Shown here: positions 11,962 through 21,543 of the stretch, in pieces | Position numbering within the stretch: position 1 is the first letter of the stretch | How the letters are laid out: each line of letters opens with the position of its first letter | From: Lederbergia citrea | GTDB lineage: Bacteria > Bacillota > Bacilli > Bacillales > Bacillaceae_C | DNA: 64,000 nucleotides | Assembly: GCF_018343525.1 (NCBI RefSeq) | Contig: NZ_JAGYPH010000001.1 | Span: 124,001 to 188,000 of the forward strand | Direction: 5' to 3' | Position numbers and translations under genes: made by a program | The notes under the pieces: generated by a model | Seen by the model: the letters and a program-made list of their open reading frames with translations, nothing else | Told to the model about the DNA's origin: nothing | Database searches by the model: none

Positions 11962-12630
11962 ATGGCTCTTTCCATTTTAATAATGGTTATTTTATTTTTT
12001 GTGACGCTATTTATCGGTTTATTATTTATGAAAATTAAGATTGAGATTATTGTAAAAGTCAGTCCCGCGAATAGCAGGATGACCATTCGCGGTAGAACAT
12101 TGTTTGGCTTGGTCCGTGTGAAAAAAGAGTTTTCTATAGAAAAGATCATATCCGATACCGAGAATCTTGAAGAAAAGCCAAGTAGAGAAAAGTTTTCTCT
12201 CCATGATCTGAATGATGCATGGGAAGAAATAAAAAGGAAATATGAAGAAACAAAGCCTTTTCGCAAGATCATATTTTCTTTTTTACGGAAAATACATATT
12301 CGCAAATTTGAATGGAATACGGTTATTGGTATGGGAGATGCGGCAGCCTCCGCAATCGCAGCAGGTGCAGTCTGGTCGATAAAAGGTGCTGTGCTTGCTC
12401 TTCTTAGAAGTAATCTCCTTTTCAAGAAAAGCCCATCTATTACTGTCATCCCTCATTTTCAGCAACTTACTGGCGAAATGAGCTTACGATGTATGGCTAC
12501 TCTGAGAGCAGGAAATGCTATGAAAGCTGGATACAAATTGTATAAAGAATGGAAAAGATGGAAGAAGGATACGGTTCCGCTTTTACTAGAGACGGAGCAA
12601 ACGGCAGACAGGAGGATTATTGATGGCTGA
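11962..12630 (+). CDS. ytfI: DUF2953 protein YtfI
   Basis: A 222-residue protein with one N-terminal membrane segment (about residues 2-22) and a basic, mostly hydrophilic remainder, matching the DUF2953 family found beside ytfJ in spore formers. The function is unknown; a sporulation role is inferred from its partner gene. ATG 11962 is preferred over the in-frame ATG at 11941 because a purine-rich GGGGGGAT stretch sits just before it. Its end overlaps the gerW start by 8 bp. Confidence 0.8.
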   Translation: MALSILIMVILFFVTLFIGLLFMKIKIEIIVKVSPANSRMTIRGRTLFGLVRVKKEFSIEKIISDTENLEEKPSREKFSLHDLNDAWEEIKRKYEETKPFRKIIFSFLRKIHIRKFEWNTVIGMGDAAASAIAAGAVWSIKGAVLALLRSNLLFKKSPSITVIPHFQQLTGEMSLRCMATLRAGNAMKAGYKLYKEWKRWKKDTVPLLLETEQTADRRIIDG

Positions 12631-13105
12631 ACATCCAATTAAAGGCTTAATGACAACAGCAATGGAAAATTTAAAAGAGATGATTGATGTCAATACAATC
12701 GTAGGCGATCCGGTTGAGACTCCAGATGGAGGAGTCATCTTAACGGTTTCTAAAGTAGGGTTTGGATTTGCTATGGGTGGGAGCGAATTTAGCTCAGGAA
12801 GTGGCGGTTCCTCAGGAAACGATTCGGGTGAGGAGAGTTCGGGACTACCGTTTGGGGGTGGAAGCGGCGGAGGTGTATCGATCACGCCTATCGCATTCCT
12901 TGTCGTGAACAAACATGGGGTCAACATGCTTCACTTGGAACAAAATACCCATCTATTTGAAAAAATGCTTGATTTGGCACCTACAGCATTTGAGAAGATT
13001 CAATCCATGACAAGCAACAGCCAGAGCAATGGAAGCAATAACCGGCAGAAAGAAAATAAAAAACAGTCATTAAAGGAAAAGGAAGATCTTGACTTTGATA
13101 TATAA
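12623..13105 (+). CDS. gerW: Spore germination protein GerW (YtfJ)
   Basis: A 160-residue GerW family protein, known as an inner spore component needed for germination in Bacillus. A glycine/serine-rich low-complexity stretch at about residues 50-90 separates two conserved parts (TPDGGVILTVSKVGFGFA and ITPIAFLVVNKHGVNML). The C-terminus is charged and variable. ATG 12623 is chosen because AGGAGG at 12610-12615 is 7 bp upstream; it lies within the end of ytfI. Confidence 0.9.
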   Translation: MAEHPIKGLMTTAMENLKEMIDVNTIVGDPVETPDGGVILTVSKVGFGFAMGGSEFSSGSGGSSGNDSGEESSGLPFGGGSGGGVSITPIAFLVVNKHGVNMLHLEQNTHLFEKMLDLAPTAFEKIQSMTSNSQSNGSNNRQKENKKQSLKEKEDLDFDI

Positions 13106-13113
13106 GCTCAAAT

Positions 13114-13141
13114 AAAAACTCGCTAAAGGTTGCGAGTTTTT
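13114..13141 (+). terminator. Terminator of ytfI-gerW
   Basis: AAAAACTCGC pairs with GCGAGTTTTT over an 8-base loop, followed by ATTTTTT. Confidence 0.85.
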
Positions 13142-13231
13142 ATTTTTTCACGCTATTTTGTCTTAATTACTTGCATCATTGGTAAAAATCGACAATGATA
13201 TAAGTATACTTACATAAGGAGGAATGGATTT

Positions 13232-13732
13232 ATGGCACAAGTTACGTTTAAAGGAAACCCGATTACTCTAGTAGGAAGCGAAGTGAAAGTAGGAGACAAA
13301 GCACCTGACTTTACGGTACTTGCAAATGATTTATCTGAAGTTAAGCTTAGTGATTTCGCAGGGACAGTCCGAATTATCAGTGTTGTTCCATCAGTTGATA
13401 CCGGGGTTTGTGCAGCACAGACAAAACGCTTCAACGAAGAGGTTGCAAATCTTGAAAACGTGCAGGTCCTTACCATTTCGGCCGATTTACCATTTGCACA
13501 GGCTCGCTGGGCACAGGAAAATGGTTTAAATAATGCTAAAATTTTCTCCGATCACCGCGACCTTTCATTTGGTGAAGCATTCGGTACAGTCATCCAAGAA
13601 CTTCGCTTGCTGGCACGCAGCGTATTTGTCATTGATAGCAACGATCAAGTCGTTTATGCAGAGTATGTCAGTGAGGGCACAAACCATCCTGAGTATGATT
13701 CGGCACTAGTAGCAGCAAAACAAGCAAAATAG
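13232..13732 (+). CDS. tpx: Thiol peroxidase Tpx lacking the resolving cysteine
   Basis: A 166-residue atypical peroxiredoxin that reduces hydrogen peroxide and alkyl peroxides. The peroxidatic cysteine is C60 in [15 protein letters not shown]. Residue 94, the resolving cysteine in standard Tpx (RWC), is alanine here (ARWAQENG, codon GCA), and C60 is the only cysteine in the protein. The enzyme would therefore act as a one-Cys type, recycled by another thiol such as bacillithiol or a partner protein. All other family segments, including LSFGEAFG and LLARSVFV, are intact. It is a single gene with its own terminator. Confidence 0.94.
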   Translation: MAQVTFKGNPITLVGSEVKVGDKAPDFTVLANDLSEVKLSDFAGTVRIISVVPSVDTGVCAAQTKRFNEEVANLENVQVLTISADLPFAQARWAQENGLNNAKIFSDHRDLSFGEAFGTVIQELRLLARSVFVIDSNDQVVYAEYVSEGTNHPEYDSALVAAKQAK

Positions 13733-13747
13733 GTAATGTTTTTTATC

Positions 13748-13769
13748 GCTCCGGACAAAAATCCGGGGC
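13748..13769 (+). terminator. Terminator of tpx
   Basis: GCTCCGGA pairs with TCCGGGGC (one G-T pair) over CAAAAA, followed by TTTTTG. Confidence 0.8.
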
Positions 13770-13877
13770 TTTTTGTTTATAAATAGACCTATCACGACTA
13801 CATTCGCGCTTATTTCTTGTTTGAAGGCTGAACGAAAGTTAAAATAGAAATATAGATGTTGGATGGGAGGTCAAACT

Positions 13878-14867
13878 GTGAAGGTAACTCCAATGGAAAT
13901 ATTATTTACTTTATTTGATGACACAGCGAATATTTTACAAGAAGAATTGGCGTGTACATATTTGGAGGCGCTCGCCGAAACTGGTGAAAACCTTTTTCAT
14001 AATAATATTTTGCAAGATGATTTGAGTGAAGTAACGAAAAAAAGATTACGAAAAAAATATGCGGAAATTTCGTTGCCTTCATTTTCCGATGAAGATATTC
14101 GAAAAGCGTATCAATTGGCCATACTAAAAGGGATGAAGGGACATGCCCAACCAAATCACCAAATGACGCCAGATACGATTGGATACATTATCAGCTATTT
14201 TACAGGAAAGTTTCTCGGAGCTCGAACAGATTTATCCATTTTGGACCCTGCGGTAGGCACTGGAAATTTATTATCAACAATCATCAATAGGCATGTCAAT
14301 GCAATGAATATTCGTGCTTTCGGTGTTGATGTTGATGACTTATTGATTAAACTAGCTTATGTAGGAGCAAATCTCCAAAAACAACAAACTGAATTCTTTC
14401 ATCAAGATGCACTGGAGCCGCTTTTTATTGATCCCGTTGATTTGGTGGTCAGTGATTTACCCATTGGATATTATCCGAACGATGTTCAGGCAGCTGAGTA
14501 TGAGCTGAACAGGACGAATGGTCATGCATATGCTCACCATTTGTTAATCGAGCAAAGTGTCAATCATACACGACCAGGTGGATATTTATTTTTTCTCATA
14601 CCAAATAATCTGTTCGAATCGGAAGAAGCTCCGAAACTGCATAACTTTTTGAAAAAAACGGTCCATATCCAAGGAGTTTTGCAGTTACCACTTTCGCTTT
14701 TTAAAGATACGGATGCAGGAAAAAGCATACTTATTCTTCAAAAGAAAAAAACAGGTGTTGTCCCACCAAGAGAGGTGCTACTCGCAACCTTGCCTAAGCT
14801 TTCAAATAAGGAATCGCTTGACAAATTAATGATAGGAATGGAAAAGTGGTTTAAGGAAAATAAGTAG
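13878..14867 (+). CDS. ytxK: Class I SAM-dependent methyltransferase YtxK
   Basis: A 329-residue protein of the N6-DNA-methylase-like class found next to ackA in Bacillaceae. The SAM motif I is DPAVGTGNLL; the catalytic motif position reads SDLPIGYYP instead of the NPPY form of adenine methylases, so DNA methylation cannot be assumed. The GTG at 13878 is preferred because GGGAGGT lies 6 bp before it; the in-frame ATG at 13863 contains that SD. ackA follows 30 bp later. Target unknown. Confidence 0.86.
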   Translation: MKVTPMEILFTLFDDTANILQEELACTYLEALAETGENLFHNNILQDDLSEVTKKRLRKKYAEISLPSFSDEDIRKAYQLAILKGMKGHAQPNHQMTPDTIGYIISYFTGKFLGARTDLSILDPAVGTGNLLSTIINRHVNAMNIRAFGVDVDDLLIKLAYVGANLQKQQTEFFHQDALEPLFIDPVDLVVSDLPIGYYPNDVQAAEYELNRTNGHAYAHHLLIEQSVNHTRPGGYLFFLIPNNLFESEEAPKLHNFLKKTVHIQGVLQLPLSLFKDTDAGKSILILQKKKTGVVPPREVLLATLPKLSNKESLDKLMIGMEKWFKENK

Positions 14868-14897
14868 AGTACAACTAAGAATAGAAAGGTGATTAGA

Positions 14898-16091
14898 TTG
14901 GCCAAAATTTTTGCAGTAAATGCGGGGAGCTCTTCATTAAAGTTCCAGCTTTTTAATATGCCAGAAGAAGAAGTTATCACAAAAGGGATGATAGAGCGGA
15001 TTGGATTAAGAGACTCTGTCTTCAGTATGACGGTTGATGGGAAAAAACATAATGAAATTACCGATATTCCAAATCATGAAACAGCTGTTTCAATGCTGCT
15101 TGAGCGTTTAACCTCACTTGGAGTCATTGAATCGTTAGACGAGATTGAAGGCGTAGGACATCGTGTTGTACATGGAGGGGAAATTTTTAACGAGTCTGTC
15201 TTAATAACAGATGAAGTGATGGAAAAAATCGAAGTTCTTTCAGATCTCGCACCACTCCATAATCCAGCAAACGTTACAGGAATAAAGGAATTTCTAAAGG
15301 CATTGCCAGGGGTTCCTGAAGTGGCCGTTTTTGATACGGCATTTCATCAGACGATGCCGGAAAGTTCATTTTTATACAGTCTTCCATATGATTATTATAA
15401 AAATTATGGCATCCGTAAATATGGTTTCCACGGCACTTCCCATAAATATGTATCTCAACGGGCGGCACAATTATTAGAGCGTCCACTATCCCAATTGAGA
15501 CTGATTTCCTGCCACCTCGGAAATGGAGCTAGTATCGCTGCTATTAAAGGCGGAAAATCAATCGATACGTCAATGGGCTTTACACCACTAGCCGGGGTGA
15601 CGATGGGGACAAGGTCAGGAAATATCGATCCGGCTCTTATTCCGTTTTTGATGGAAAAGACTGGGAAAAATGCAGACGAAGTGCTGGATGTATTGAACAA
15701 AGAATCCGGTATGCTCGGTGTATCAGGATTCTCTAGTGATTTGCGTGATATTGAACTTGAAGCTACTGGAGGCAACGAGCGTGCGGAGTTAGCGCTAGAT
15801 ATTTTTGCAGATAGGATCCATAAATATCTCGGGTCGTATGCAGCGCGCATGTCAGGTCTAGACGCGATTATTTTTACCGCTGGAATTGGAGAAAACAGCA
15901 ATACCATTCGAGCTAAAGTATTGAAAGGACTTCAGTTCATGGGTGTTTATTGGGATCCTGATTTGAATGAAATACGTGGTAAAGAAACATTTCTTAACTA
16001 CCCGCATTCTCCTGTTAAAGTATTAGTTATTCCTACGAATGAAGAAATTATGATTGCTCGGGATGTTGTCGCGCTTTCTACAGAAGGCTGA
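14898..16091 (+). CDS. ackA: Acetate kinase
   Basis: A 397-residue enzyme converting acetyl phosphate and ADP to acetate and ATP, the energy-yielding step of acetate overflow. The N-terminal [13 protein letters not shown], the HLGNGAS phosphate loop and the [11 protein letters not shown] segment are all present. The TTG at 14898 is chosen as start because AGAAAGGTGA precedes it and the product then begins MAKIF, as in other AckA. ytxK is upstream as in B. subtilis. CcpA activation is known in B. subtilis, but I did not find a convincing cre here. Confidence 0.96.
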   Translation: MAKIFAVNAGSSSLKFQLFNMPEEEVITKGMIERIGLRDSVFSMTVDGKKHNEITDIPNHETAVSMLLERLTSLGVIESLDEIEGVGHRVVHGGEIFNESVLITDEVMEKIEVLSDLAPLHNPANVTGIKEFLKALPGVPEVAVFDTAFHQTMPESSFLYSLPYDYYKNYGIRKYGFHGTSHKYVSQRAAQLLERPLSQLRLISCHLGNGASIAAIKGGKSIDTSMGFTPLAGVTMGTRSGNIDPALIPFLMEKTGKNADEVLDVLNKESGMLGVSGFSSDLRDIELEATGGNERAELALDIFADRIHKYLGSYAARMSGLDAIIFTAGIGENSNTIRAKVLKGLQFMGVYWDPDLNEIRGKETFLNYPHSPVKVLVIPTNEEIMIARDVVALSTEG

Positions 16092-16130
16092 TTCTGTTTA
16101 TCACAAATTTCTATAAAGAGGTGTTTTCAA

Positions 16131-16973
16131 TTGAACTTAACCAAAAGGGAAGAAGTACTTTGGGAAGAACTTCAGGACTGGCGCCAATCTTTACTTGAAT
16201 ATGAAGCAACTGATTTGGAGAATTCCTATGATAAATGGGTGGATAAAACATTTGCGCTTCTCCCGGAATCATTACAGATCCAATTTTTTGAAAAACTGGA
16301 CGGTTGGCTTTTTCATTTGAACTCACTTCTTCGGGGAACGCAGCTTCAGAATGAAGCCAGTGATAGAATTTTAAATGCGGCAAAGGCAATGAATCCAAAT
16401 ATTGATTCATTTGCGGATATGAGAGAAATGCCGATCAGCCAATTAACTTATTTAGCGGAACAACAAGCAGCAAGGCACAGGCTTTATTCTTTATTCCAAG
16501 GAGGAATGGCGGGCTCTGGCCGGGCGCTTTTAGTCAGCAGTGATTTTATCGCAATGCTTGTAATTAATATGCGTGCAGTCCAGCTTACAGCCATGTCTTT
16601 CGGATATGATGTCCAATCACCTTCAGGTTTGCTTGAAACGTTGAAAGTTTTTAACGCGGCCATAATGCCGGAGCGGATGAAAATGTTTGGTTGGGAAGAT
16701 TTGATGGAAGACCTGCAAAAAGCGGATGAACAATTTTATTTTGATATCCACGAACGGATTACCGATCAGACATGGGTGGATGAACCGCTAAAGCAATTGT
16801 TGAAAATCAGCCTGATCGTGATGTTTTCAAAGAAAACTATTTCCGGTATTCCACTAATTTCTCTTGCAATTGGGGCTGGAGTAAACTATCAGACGACAAG
16901 GAAAGTAACTGATTTTGCATTGAAATTTTATCAATATAAACATTTGCTCGATAAAAACGGAGACTTGGTATGA
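16131..16973 (+). CDS. EcsC family protein
   Basis: A 280-residue protein fitting the EcsC family, whose role is unclear (the B. subtilis gene lies behind the ecsAB transporter genes). Residues around GGMAGSGRALLVSSDFIAML and the hydrophobic ISGIPLISLAIGAGVNY near the end match the family. The TTG at 16131 has AAAGAGGTG upstream. It overlaps moaB by 4 bp (ATGA), so the two are translated together; the link to molybdenum cofactor biology, if any, is not known. Confidence 0.75.
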   Translation: MNLTKREEVLWEELQDWRQSLLEYEATDLENSYDKWVDKTFALLPESLQIQFFEKLDGWLFHLNSLLRGTQLQNEASDRILNAAKAMNPNIDSFADMREMPISQLTYLAEQQAARHRLYSLFQGGMAGSGRALLVSSDFIAMLVINMRAVQLTAMSFGYDVQSPSGLLETLKVFNAAIMPERMKMFGWEDLMEDLQKADEQFYFDIHERITDQTWVDEPLKQLLKISLIVMFSKKTISGIPLISLAIGAGVNYQTTRKVTDFALKFYQYKHLLDKNGDLV

Positions 16974-17476
16974 GTGTAGAAGAGCATAAAAGTGAAGCAC
17001 CTGTAACAATCGGTTGCGCTGTTATCACCGTTAGCGATACGAGAACAGATGCTACAGATAAAAGCGGGAAACTGCTAAAAGAATTGCTTATCGAAAATGG
17101 CCATAATATACCCTTTTACAAAATCGTGAAGGATGACCCAGCTTCAATAAAAGCGACGGTTGAAGAAGCAATCTCGACAAAGGAAGTTAGCACCATATTA
17201 ATGACAGGTGGAACAGGGATAGCCAAACGTGATGTTACAATCGAAACGGTTTCTACCTTATTTGAAAAAGAAATTGTCGGCTTTGGTGAACTGTTCAGGA
17301 TGCTTAGTTACTTAGAAGATATTGGGTCAGCAGCGATGATGTCACGGGCCTCAGCTGGTATTTATCGAAACAAAGCGATTTTTATCATGCCGGGTTCATC
17401 CGGAGCTGTCAAATTGGCGATGGAAAAGCTTATATTGAAAGAAATGGGACATGTGGTAAGGGAACTAAATAAATAA
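16970..17476 (+). CDS. moaB: Molybdenum cofactor biosynthesis protein MoaB
   Basis: A 168-residue protein of the MoaB/MogA family, which adenylates molybdopterin before molybdate insertion. ITVSDTRT near the N-terminus and the TGGTGIAKRDVT phosphate-binding loop are the family signatures. It begins within the end of the EcsC-like gene. A strong terminator follows that also serves the convergent stress-protein gene. Confidence 0.92.
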   Translation: MSVEEHKSEAPVTIGCAVITVSDTRTDATDKSGKLLKELLIENGHNIPFYKIVKDDPASIKATVEEAISTKEVSTILMTGGTGIAKRDVTIETVSTLFEKEIVGFGELFRMLSYLEDIGSAAMMSRASAGIYRNKAIFIMPGSSGAVKLAMEKLILKEMGHVVRELNK

Positions 17477-17477
17477 T

Positions 17478-17505
17478 AAGGACAGGCTCATTTGAGCCTG
17501 TCCTT
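17478..17505. terminator. Bidirectional terminator between moaB and the stress-protein gene
   Basis: AAGGACAGGCTCA pairs perfectly with TGAGCCTGTCCTT over two bases (effective loop larger), followed by ATTAGCCTTTTTT. Confidence 0.85.
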
Positions 17506-17522
17506 ATTAGCCTTTTTTCATA

Positions 17523-17981
17523 TTATTCAACTTTTTCATCATCTACCGTTCTTACTACAAGTACGTCACAACTAGCGGAACGGGTAATTTGTTCCGAGAC
17601 ACTTCCTATCAATAGGCGTTCAACTGCATTTAAGCCGGTTGCACCGCAAATAATCAAGTCTGCATTGATTGTTTTCGCTGTCTGCTTCGGAATGACTACT
17701 TTAGGTGAACCATATTCTACAATTGTGTCCAAGGTTGGAATACCATAAGCTTCAGCTTCTAGTTTATATTCATTTAATAATTCTTCAGCATACTTTTCAG
17801 CTCTTTGTGCCATTGTTCCATTATAGGAATCGATGGCAACAAACGATCTTGTGTCGATGACATGGATTAACGTCAGCTTTGCATCATTACGTTTAGCGAT
17901 TTGGACTGCTTTTTTAAAGGCACATTCTGCAGATTTTGAACCATCCACTGCCACTAGTATATTGTGGTAACCGAGTGACAT
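17523..17981 (-). CDS. Universal stress protein (UspA family)
   Basis: A 152-residue single-domain Usp. The ILVAVDGS strand start and the ATP-binding GATGLNAVERLLIGSVS loop (G-x2-G-x9-G-S pattern) are intact, so it probably binds ATP. These proteins help survival under growth arrest and stress; their precise action is unknown. The SD AAGGAGGCGG precedes the ATG. It is convergent with moaB and sits in the same place in related Bacillus genomes. Confidence 0.92.
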   Translation of the reverse strand: MSLGYHNILVAVDGSKSAECAFKKAVQIAKRNDAKLTLIHVIDTRSFVAIDSYNGTMAQRAEKYAEELLNEYKLEAEAYGIPTLDTIVEYGSPKVVIPKQTAKTINADLIICGATGLNAVERLLIGSVSEQITRSASCDVLVVRTVDDEKVE

Positions 17982-18074
17982 TTCAAACCGCCTCCTTTTT
18001 CTTTATTTTAACATTGTTTTTAAAGTATATCTGGTTTTAAGTTACGAATAATAGGAAAAAGATTAAGGAGTGAT

Positions 18075-18239
18075 GTGACCATTATGAAAAAACGCAGGCA
18101 CGAAGAACAGTTTCAATATGACGAACAAGGTCAAAACGAGACGGTCGCCCAAATTATGGATGTATATGCTAGTGGAGTAATGGATCAACCTGATGGACAA
18201 TTACATTTATACGAACAAAGTCTTTCAGATGAGGAATAA
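18075..18239 (+). CDS. Small acidic hypothetical protein
   Basis: A 54-residue frame from GTG 18075 (or 51 residues from ATG 18084). AAGGAG at 18065-18070 suits the GTG better. The product is hydrophilic, rich in Q, E and D, with the segment VAQIMDVYASGVMDQPDG; this recalls the short VSDVYMEGTID type pattern of YozQ/DUF4025 small proteins, but the match is weak. No membrane segment or cysteine is present. A perfect 11-bp hairpin follows the stop, which supports a real transcript. Confidence 0.6.
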   Translation: MTIMKKRRHEEQFQYDEQGQNETVAQIMDVYASGVMDQPDGQLHLYEQSLSDEE

Positions 18240-18241
18240 CC

Positions 18242-18268
18242 GTGTCATGCGCTTAGGGCGCATGGCAC
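18242..18268 (+). terminator. Stem-loop after the small gene
   Basis: GTGTCATGCGC pairs with GCGCATGGCAC (one G-T pair) over a 5-base loop; the tail TTTAAATTTT is only moderately T-rich. Confidence 0.6.
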
Positions 18269-18379
18269 TTTAAATTTTATAATCAGAATTTTATTCCTAT
18301 ACTGGTTAAAAATAGCTGTCTTCATTTCTTCATAATGTTATGATAAATAGGAGGAATCAGCGAACAGGAGGACATAGTA

Positions 18380-19495
18380 ATGCGGATCGGAATACCTAAA
18401 GAAATTAAAAATAACGAAAATCGAGTTGCAATGACCCCTGCGGGAGTTGTCACACTCACAGTAGCCGGGCACGAAGTTCATATTGAAACCGGAGCTGGAC
18501 TCGGTTCGGGATTCACTGATGAAGATTATAAGCAAGCCGGCGCAAAGATAGTCAACTCTGCCGAAGAGGCATGGGCGCTAGAAATGGTCATGAAAGTCAA
18601 GGAGCCTCTCCAAGAAGAATATCACTTTTTTCATGAAGAACTAATTTTATTTACCTACTTACATTTAGCTGCTGAAGAAGAATTGACAGAGGCACTAATC
18701 GCCAAAAAGGTAACGGGGATAGCGTATGAGACAGTTCAATCTGAAAACCATACTCTTCCTCTATTAACGCCGATGAGTGAGGTTGCAGGGCGGATGTCAG
18801 CCCAAATCGGTGCTCAATTCCTAGAAAAGATTCATGGTGGACAAGGAATTCTTTTATCGGGAGTTCCAGGTGTACAACGAGGAAAAGTTACGATTATTGG
18901 TGGAGGGGTAGCCGGTACAAATGCTGCAAAAATGGCTATCGGTCTTGGTGCTGATGTAACTATATTGGATTCCAATCCTGATCGGTTGAGGCAGCTGGAT
19001 GATCTTTTTGGGCATGATGTTTCCACTTTAATGTCTAATCCTTACAATATTGCTGAAGCTGTAAAAGAATCCGACCTATTGATTGGGGCCGTATTAATTC
19101 CAGGAGCAAAAGCACCAAAGCTTGTTACAGCCGACATGATTAAAACAATGAAACCTGGTTCGGTCGTCATCGACATCGCTATCGATCAAGGTGGTATTTT
19201 CGAGACGAGTGATCGTATCACTACTCATAGTAACCCGACATACGAAAAATATGGCGTCGTCCATTATGCTGTGGCGAATATGCCAGGGGCTGTTCCACGG
19301 ACCTCTACAATTGCTCTAACAAACGTAACAGTTCCTTATGCATTGCAAATTGCAAACAAAGGTTATAAACAAGCATGCCTCGATAATGAATCCTTGTTAA
19401 AAGGAATCAACACTTTAAATGGGCACGTCACATATAAAGCCGTCGCTGAAGCACTGCAATACACATATCATGATGCACGGAAATTATTGGAATAA
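18380..19495 (+). CDS. ald: Alanine dehydrogenase
   Basis: A 371-residue NAD-dependent enzyme interconverting L-alanine and pyruvate plus ammonia; in Bacillus it is needed for alanine use and normal sporulation. The start [17 protein letters not shown], the nucleotide loop [15 protein letters not shown] and the C-terminal [16 protein letters not shown] are typical. The SD AGGAGG lies 8 bp before the ATG. Single gene with its own terminator, convergent with the peptidase gene. Confidence 0.96.
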   Translation: MRIGIPKEIKNNENRVAMTPAGVVTLTVAGHEVHIETGAGLGSGFTDEDYKQAGAKIVNSAEEAWALEMVMKVKEPLQEEYHFFHEELILFTYLHLAAEEELTEALIAKKVTGIAYETVQSENHTLPLLTPMSEVAGRMSAQIGAQFLEKIHGGQGILLSGVPGVQRGKVTIIGGGVAGTNAAKMAIGLGADVTILDSNPDRLRQLDDLFGHDVSTLMSNPYNIAEAVKESDLLIGAVLIPGAKAPKLVTADMIKTMKPGSVVIDIAIDQGGIFETSDRITTHSNPTYEKYGVVHYAVANMPGAVPRTSTIALTNVTVPYALQIANKGYKQACLDNESLLKGINTLNGHVTYKAVAEALQYTYHDARKLLE

Positions 19496-19533
19496 AAAAA
19501 GATGGACCGCCAAAATAGGCGGTTCATCTTTTT
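19495..19533. terminator. Bidirectional terminator between ald and the M24 peptidase gene
   Basis: GATGGACCGCC (19501-19511) pairs with GGCGGTTCATC (19518-19528), with A-run before and T-run after. Confidence 0.85.
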
Positions 19534-19536
19534 ATA

Positions 19537-20634
19537 TTATTTGATTATTTGAAGTGTCTTTGGATATTTCGTAAGTACTTCTACGCCGTCGTCTGTGACA
19601 AGAACATCGTCTTCGATTCGAACTCCGGCCACTCCTGGAACATAAATTCCAGGTTCAATGGTAAATACCATACCAGGCTTTATAGCAAGTTCATTTGTGG
19701 CAGTCATCGATGGATATTCGTGCACGTCAATGCCAAGCCCGTGCCCAAGACGATGCGGAAAATAATCGCCATATCCAGCATCACCAATGATGTTCCTAGC
19801 CAACAAATCTAAATCTTTTGCGAGTACTCCGGGCTTCACAGCGTTTACTGCTGCTTCCTCCGCTTTTAGAACTGTTTCATAAATTTCCTTTTGCTTGGCG
19901 GACACATCACCAAAGGCAACGGTTCTTGTAATGTCTGAACAATATCCTTCATAAATGACGCCGAGGTCAAAAAGAACGAGATCGCCTTTTTTTATTTTTG
20001 TCTGTCCAGGTGTGCCGTGTGGAGAGGCAGCATTAGCTCCTGTAAGTACCATCGTATCGAAGGACATTCCAGAAACGCCTTTTTTCTTTACTTCATATTC
20101 AATTGCCGCAATGATATCCACTTCTGATTTACCTTCAGCTATTTCATTTACACCTGTTTGAACAGCAAAATCAGCTAGCTCACACGCGGTACGTAATAAA
20201 GCAATTTCCTTGCTGTCTTTTATCATTCTAAGCTCATGGAGAATGGCTTCGGCGCTGTGGAAAGCAGCTCCTTCAAAGCGGGAAAGCAATTCTTCATATC
20301 TTTCCACATTCAAATGCTCTTTTTCCACTGCCCAGCGGTGAATTTTTCCAAGGCGCGCTTTTACACGCTCCTCAACCATGGCCCATGGGGAATCAGTATC
20401 GCTGTACCCAATGATCTCATTGCTCCAGCCAGAGTTTTTAGCATCGTTTACTTCCATTCCAGGGCAAATCAAAAATGGTTCTGCTTCCTGAAAAACTGCG
20501 AGACCGAGCAAACGTTCATGTGGATCGCTACGAAAGCCAGTTAAATAAAAAACATTATCAGGCGAAGTGATGAAAGCAGCATCGATATCTTCACTCTTCA
20601 GCCATGCCGTTAATTTCATAAGCCTATTATTCAA
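19537..20634 (-). CDS. Xaa-Pro dipeptidase/aminopeptidase, M24 family
   Basis: A 365-residue metallopeptidase cutting X-Pro bonds. The metal ligands are visible: two Asp in DLGVIYEGYCSDITRT, His in HRLGHGLG, and Glu in TIEPGIYV and IEDD. The frame runs upstream to 20697, but that extension crosses the palindromic repeat at 20666-20705. The TTG at 20634 gives MNNRLMKLTAWLK, a normal family N-terminus, with GGGAG about 9 bp upstream; the ATG at 20643 abuts that SD. I favour the TTG, with moderate certainty on the start only. Confidence 0.9.
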   Translation of the reverse strand: MNNRLMKLTAWLKSEDIDAAFITSPDNVFYLTGFRSDPHERLLGLAVFQEAEPFLICPGMEVNDAKNSGWSNEIIGYSDTDSPWAMVEERVKARLGKIHRWAVEKEHLNVERYEELLSRFEGAAFHSAEAILHELRMIKDSKEIALLRTACELADFAVQTGVNEIAEGKSEVDIIAAIEYEVKKKGVSGMSFDTMVLTGANAASPHGTPGQTKIKKGDLVLFDLGVIYEGYCSDITRTVAFGDVSAKQKEIYETVLKAEEAAVNAVKPGVLAKDLDLLARNIIGDAGYGDYFPHRLGHGLGIDVHEYPSMTATNELAIKPGMVFTIEPGIYVPGVAGVRIEDDVLVTDDGVEVLTKYPKTLQIIK

Positions 20635-20665
20635 ATCAATCATCTCCCGAGAACTAAAAATTTTA

Positions 20666-20705
20666 TTCGACAAAATTCGGGGAGTGACAGGCACCACCCG
20701 AATTT
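20666..20705. repeat. Interspersed palindromic repeat, copy 2
   Basis: AAATTCGGG and CCCGAATTT-type arms enclose GTGACAGGCACC. On the minus strand the segment TCGGGTGGTGCCTGTCACT differs at one base from the copy at 354-394, and both copies carry a TTCGACAAAA or TTTTGTCGAA flank. It sits upstream of the M24 peptidase gene. Confidence 0.6.
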
Positions 20706-20811
20706 AGAGTATCAGTTTTTGGGGTGTAAGAAAAGGATTAGCAGGGAAAACAGGTAATGCCGCGAAGTATAGTATGATGGAGAGGCTATCATTATAAAGG
20801 AGTGCTGCTAG

Positions 20812-21495
20812 ATGAAAGTATCTTATCATGGTCATTCAGTTGTTAAAATAGTAACGAAAGGTAAGACGATTTTAATTGATCCATTCATTACAGGGAATGA
20901 ATTGACGGATTTAAAGGCGGAAAATGAAAATCCAGACATAATTATTTTAACCCATGGGCATGGAGATCATGTCGGAGACACTGAAGCGATTGCCAAACGA
21001 TGCAATTCGCTAGTTATTGCGCCAAATGAACTGGCAACTTATTTGAGTTGGCAAGGTTTAAATACCCATCCGATGCATATCGGAGGTGCGTATGAATTCG
21101 ACTTTGGAAGGGTGAAATTTACTCCCGCATTCCACGGGTCGGCCATCATTACAGATAAAAAGGAAATAATTTATATGGGAATGCCAGCCGGTGTGCTCTT
21201 TATGGCAGAAGGAAAAACGATTTATCATGCTGGGGACACCGCATTGTTTTCTGACATGAAACTGATTGGAGAACGTCACCCTATTGATCTTGCATTCTTA
21301 CCAATCGGCGATAATTTTACAATGGGGCCGGAAGATGCGGCATTAGCGGCCAAATTTACAAACGCCAAAATGGTTGTGCCAATTCATTTTGATACATTTC
21401 CACCAATCAAACAGGATCCGCAATCTTTTATCGATTTGCTTGAGGACGAAATAAACGGAAAAATTATGAAGCCAGGTGACTTGGTCGAACTATAA
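20812..21495 (+). CDS. ytkL: Metal-dependent hydrolase YtkL (UPF0173)
   Basis: A 227-residue metallo-beta-lactamase-fold protein. The metal motif is [10 protein letters not shown] near residue 47, with later ligands in the H and D of [11 protein letters not shown] and the final IHFDTFP. Substrate unknown; related enzymes of this group act on phosphodiester or ester bonds. The SD AAAGGAGTG precedes the ATG. The gene order ytkL-ytoI is conserved in Bacillus. Confidence 0.9.
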   Translation: MKVSYHGHSVVKIVTKGKTILIDPFITGNELTDLKAENENPDIIILTHGHGDHVGDTEAIAKRCNSLVIAPNELATYLSWQGLNTHPMHIGGAYEFDFGRVKFTPAFHGSAIITDKKEIIYMGMPAGVLFMAEGKTIYHAGDTALFSDMKLIGERHPIDLAFLPIGDNFTMGPEDAALAAKFTNAKMVVPIHFDTFPPIKQDPQSFIDLLEDEINGKIMKPGDLVEL

Positions 21496-21503
21496 CTGAA
21501 ATT

Positions 21504-21534
21504 CCTTGCATACAATATCAAAAAGTATGCAAGG
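21504..21534 (+). promoter_or_regulatory. Hairpin covering part of the SD of the next small gene
   Basis: CCTTGCATAC (21504-21513) pairs perfectly with GTATGCAAGG (21525-21534). The last four stem bases are the first four of the SD AAGGAGG (21531-21537). Folding would limit ribosome access. No T-run follows, so it is a poor terminator. Confidence 0.6.
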
Positions 21535-21543
21535 AGGATTTCT

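Noticed and set aside
11958..12449. 163-codon minus-strand ORF over ytfI
   Set aside because: It mirrors the ytfI frame; low-complexity product with no SD.
20635..20697. N-terminal extension of the M24 peptidase
   Set aside because: It runs through a dispersed repeat and gives residues not typical of the family; an SD supports a later start.
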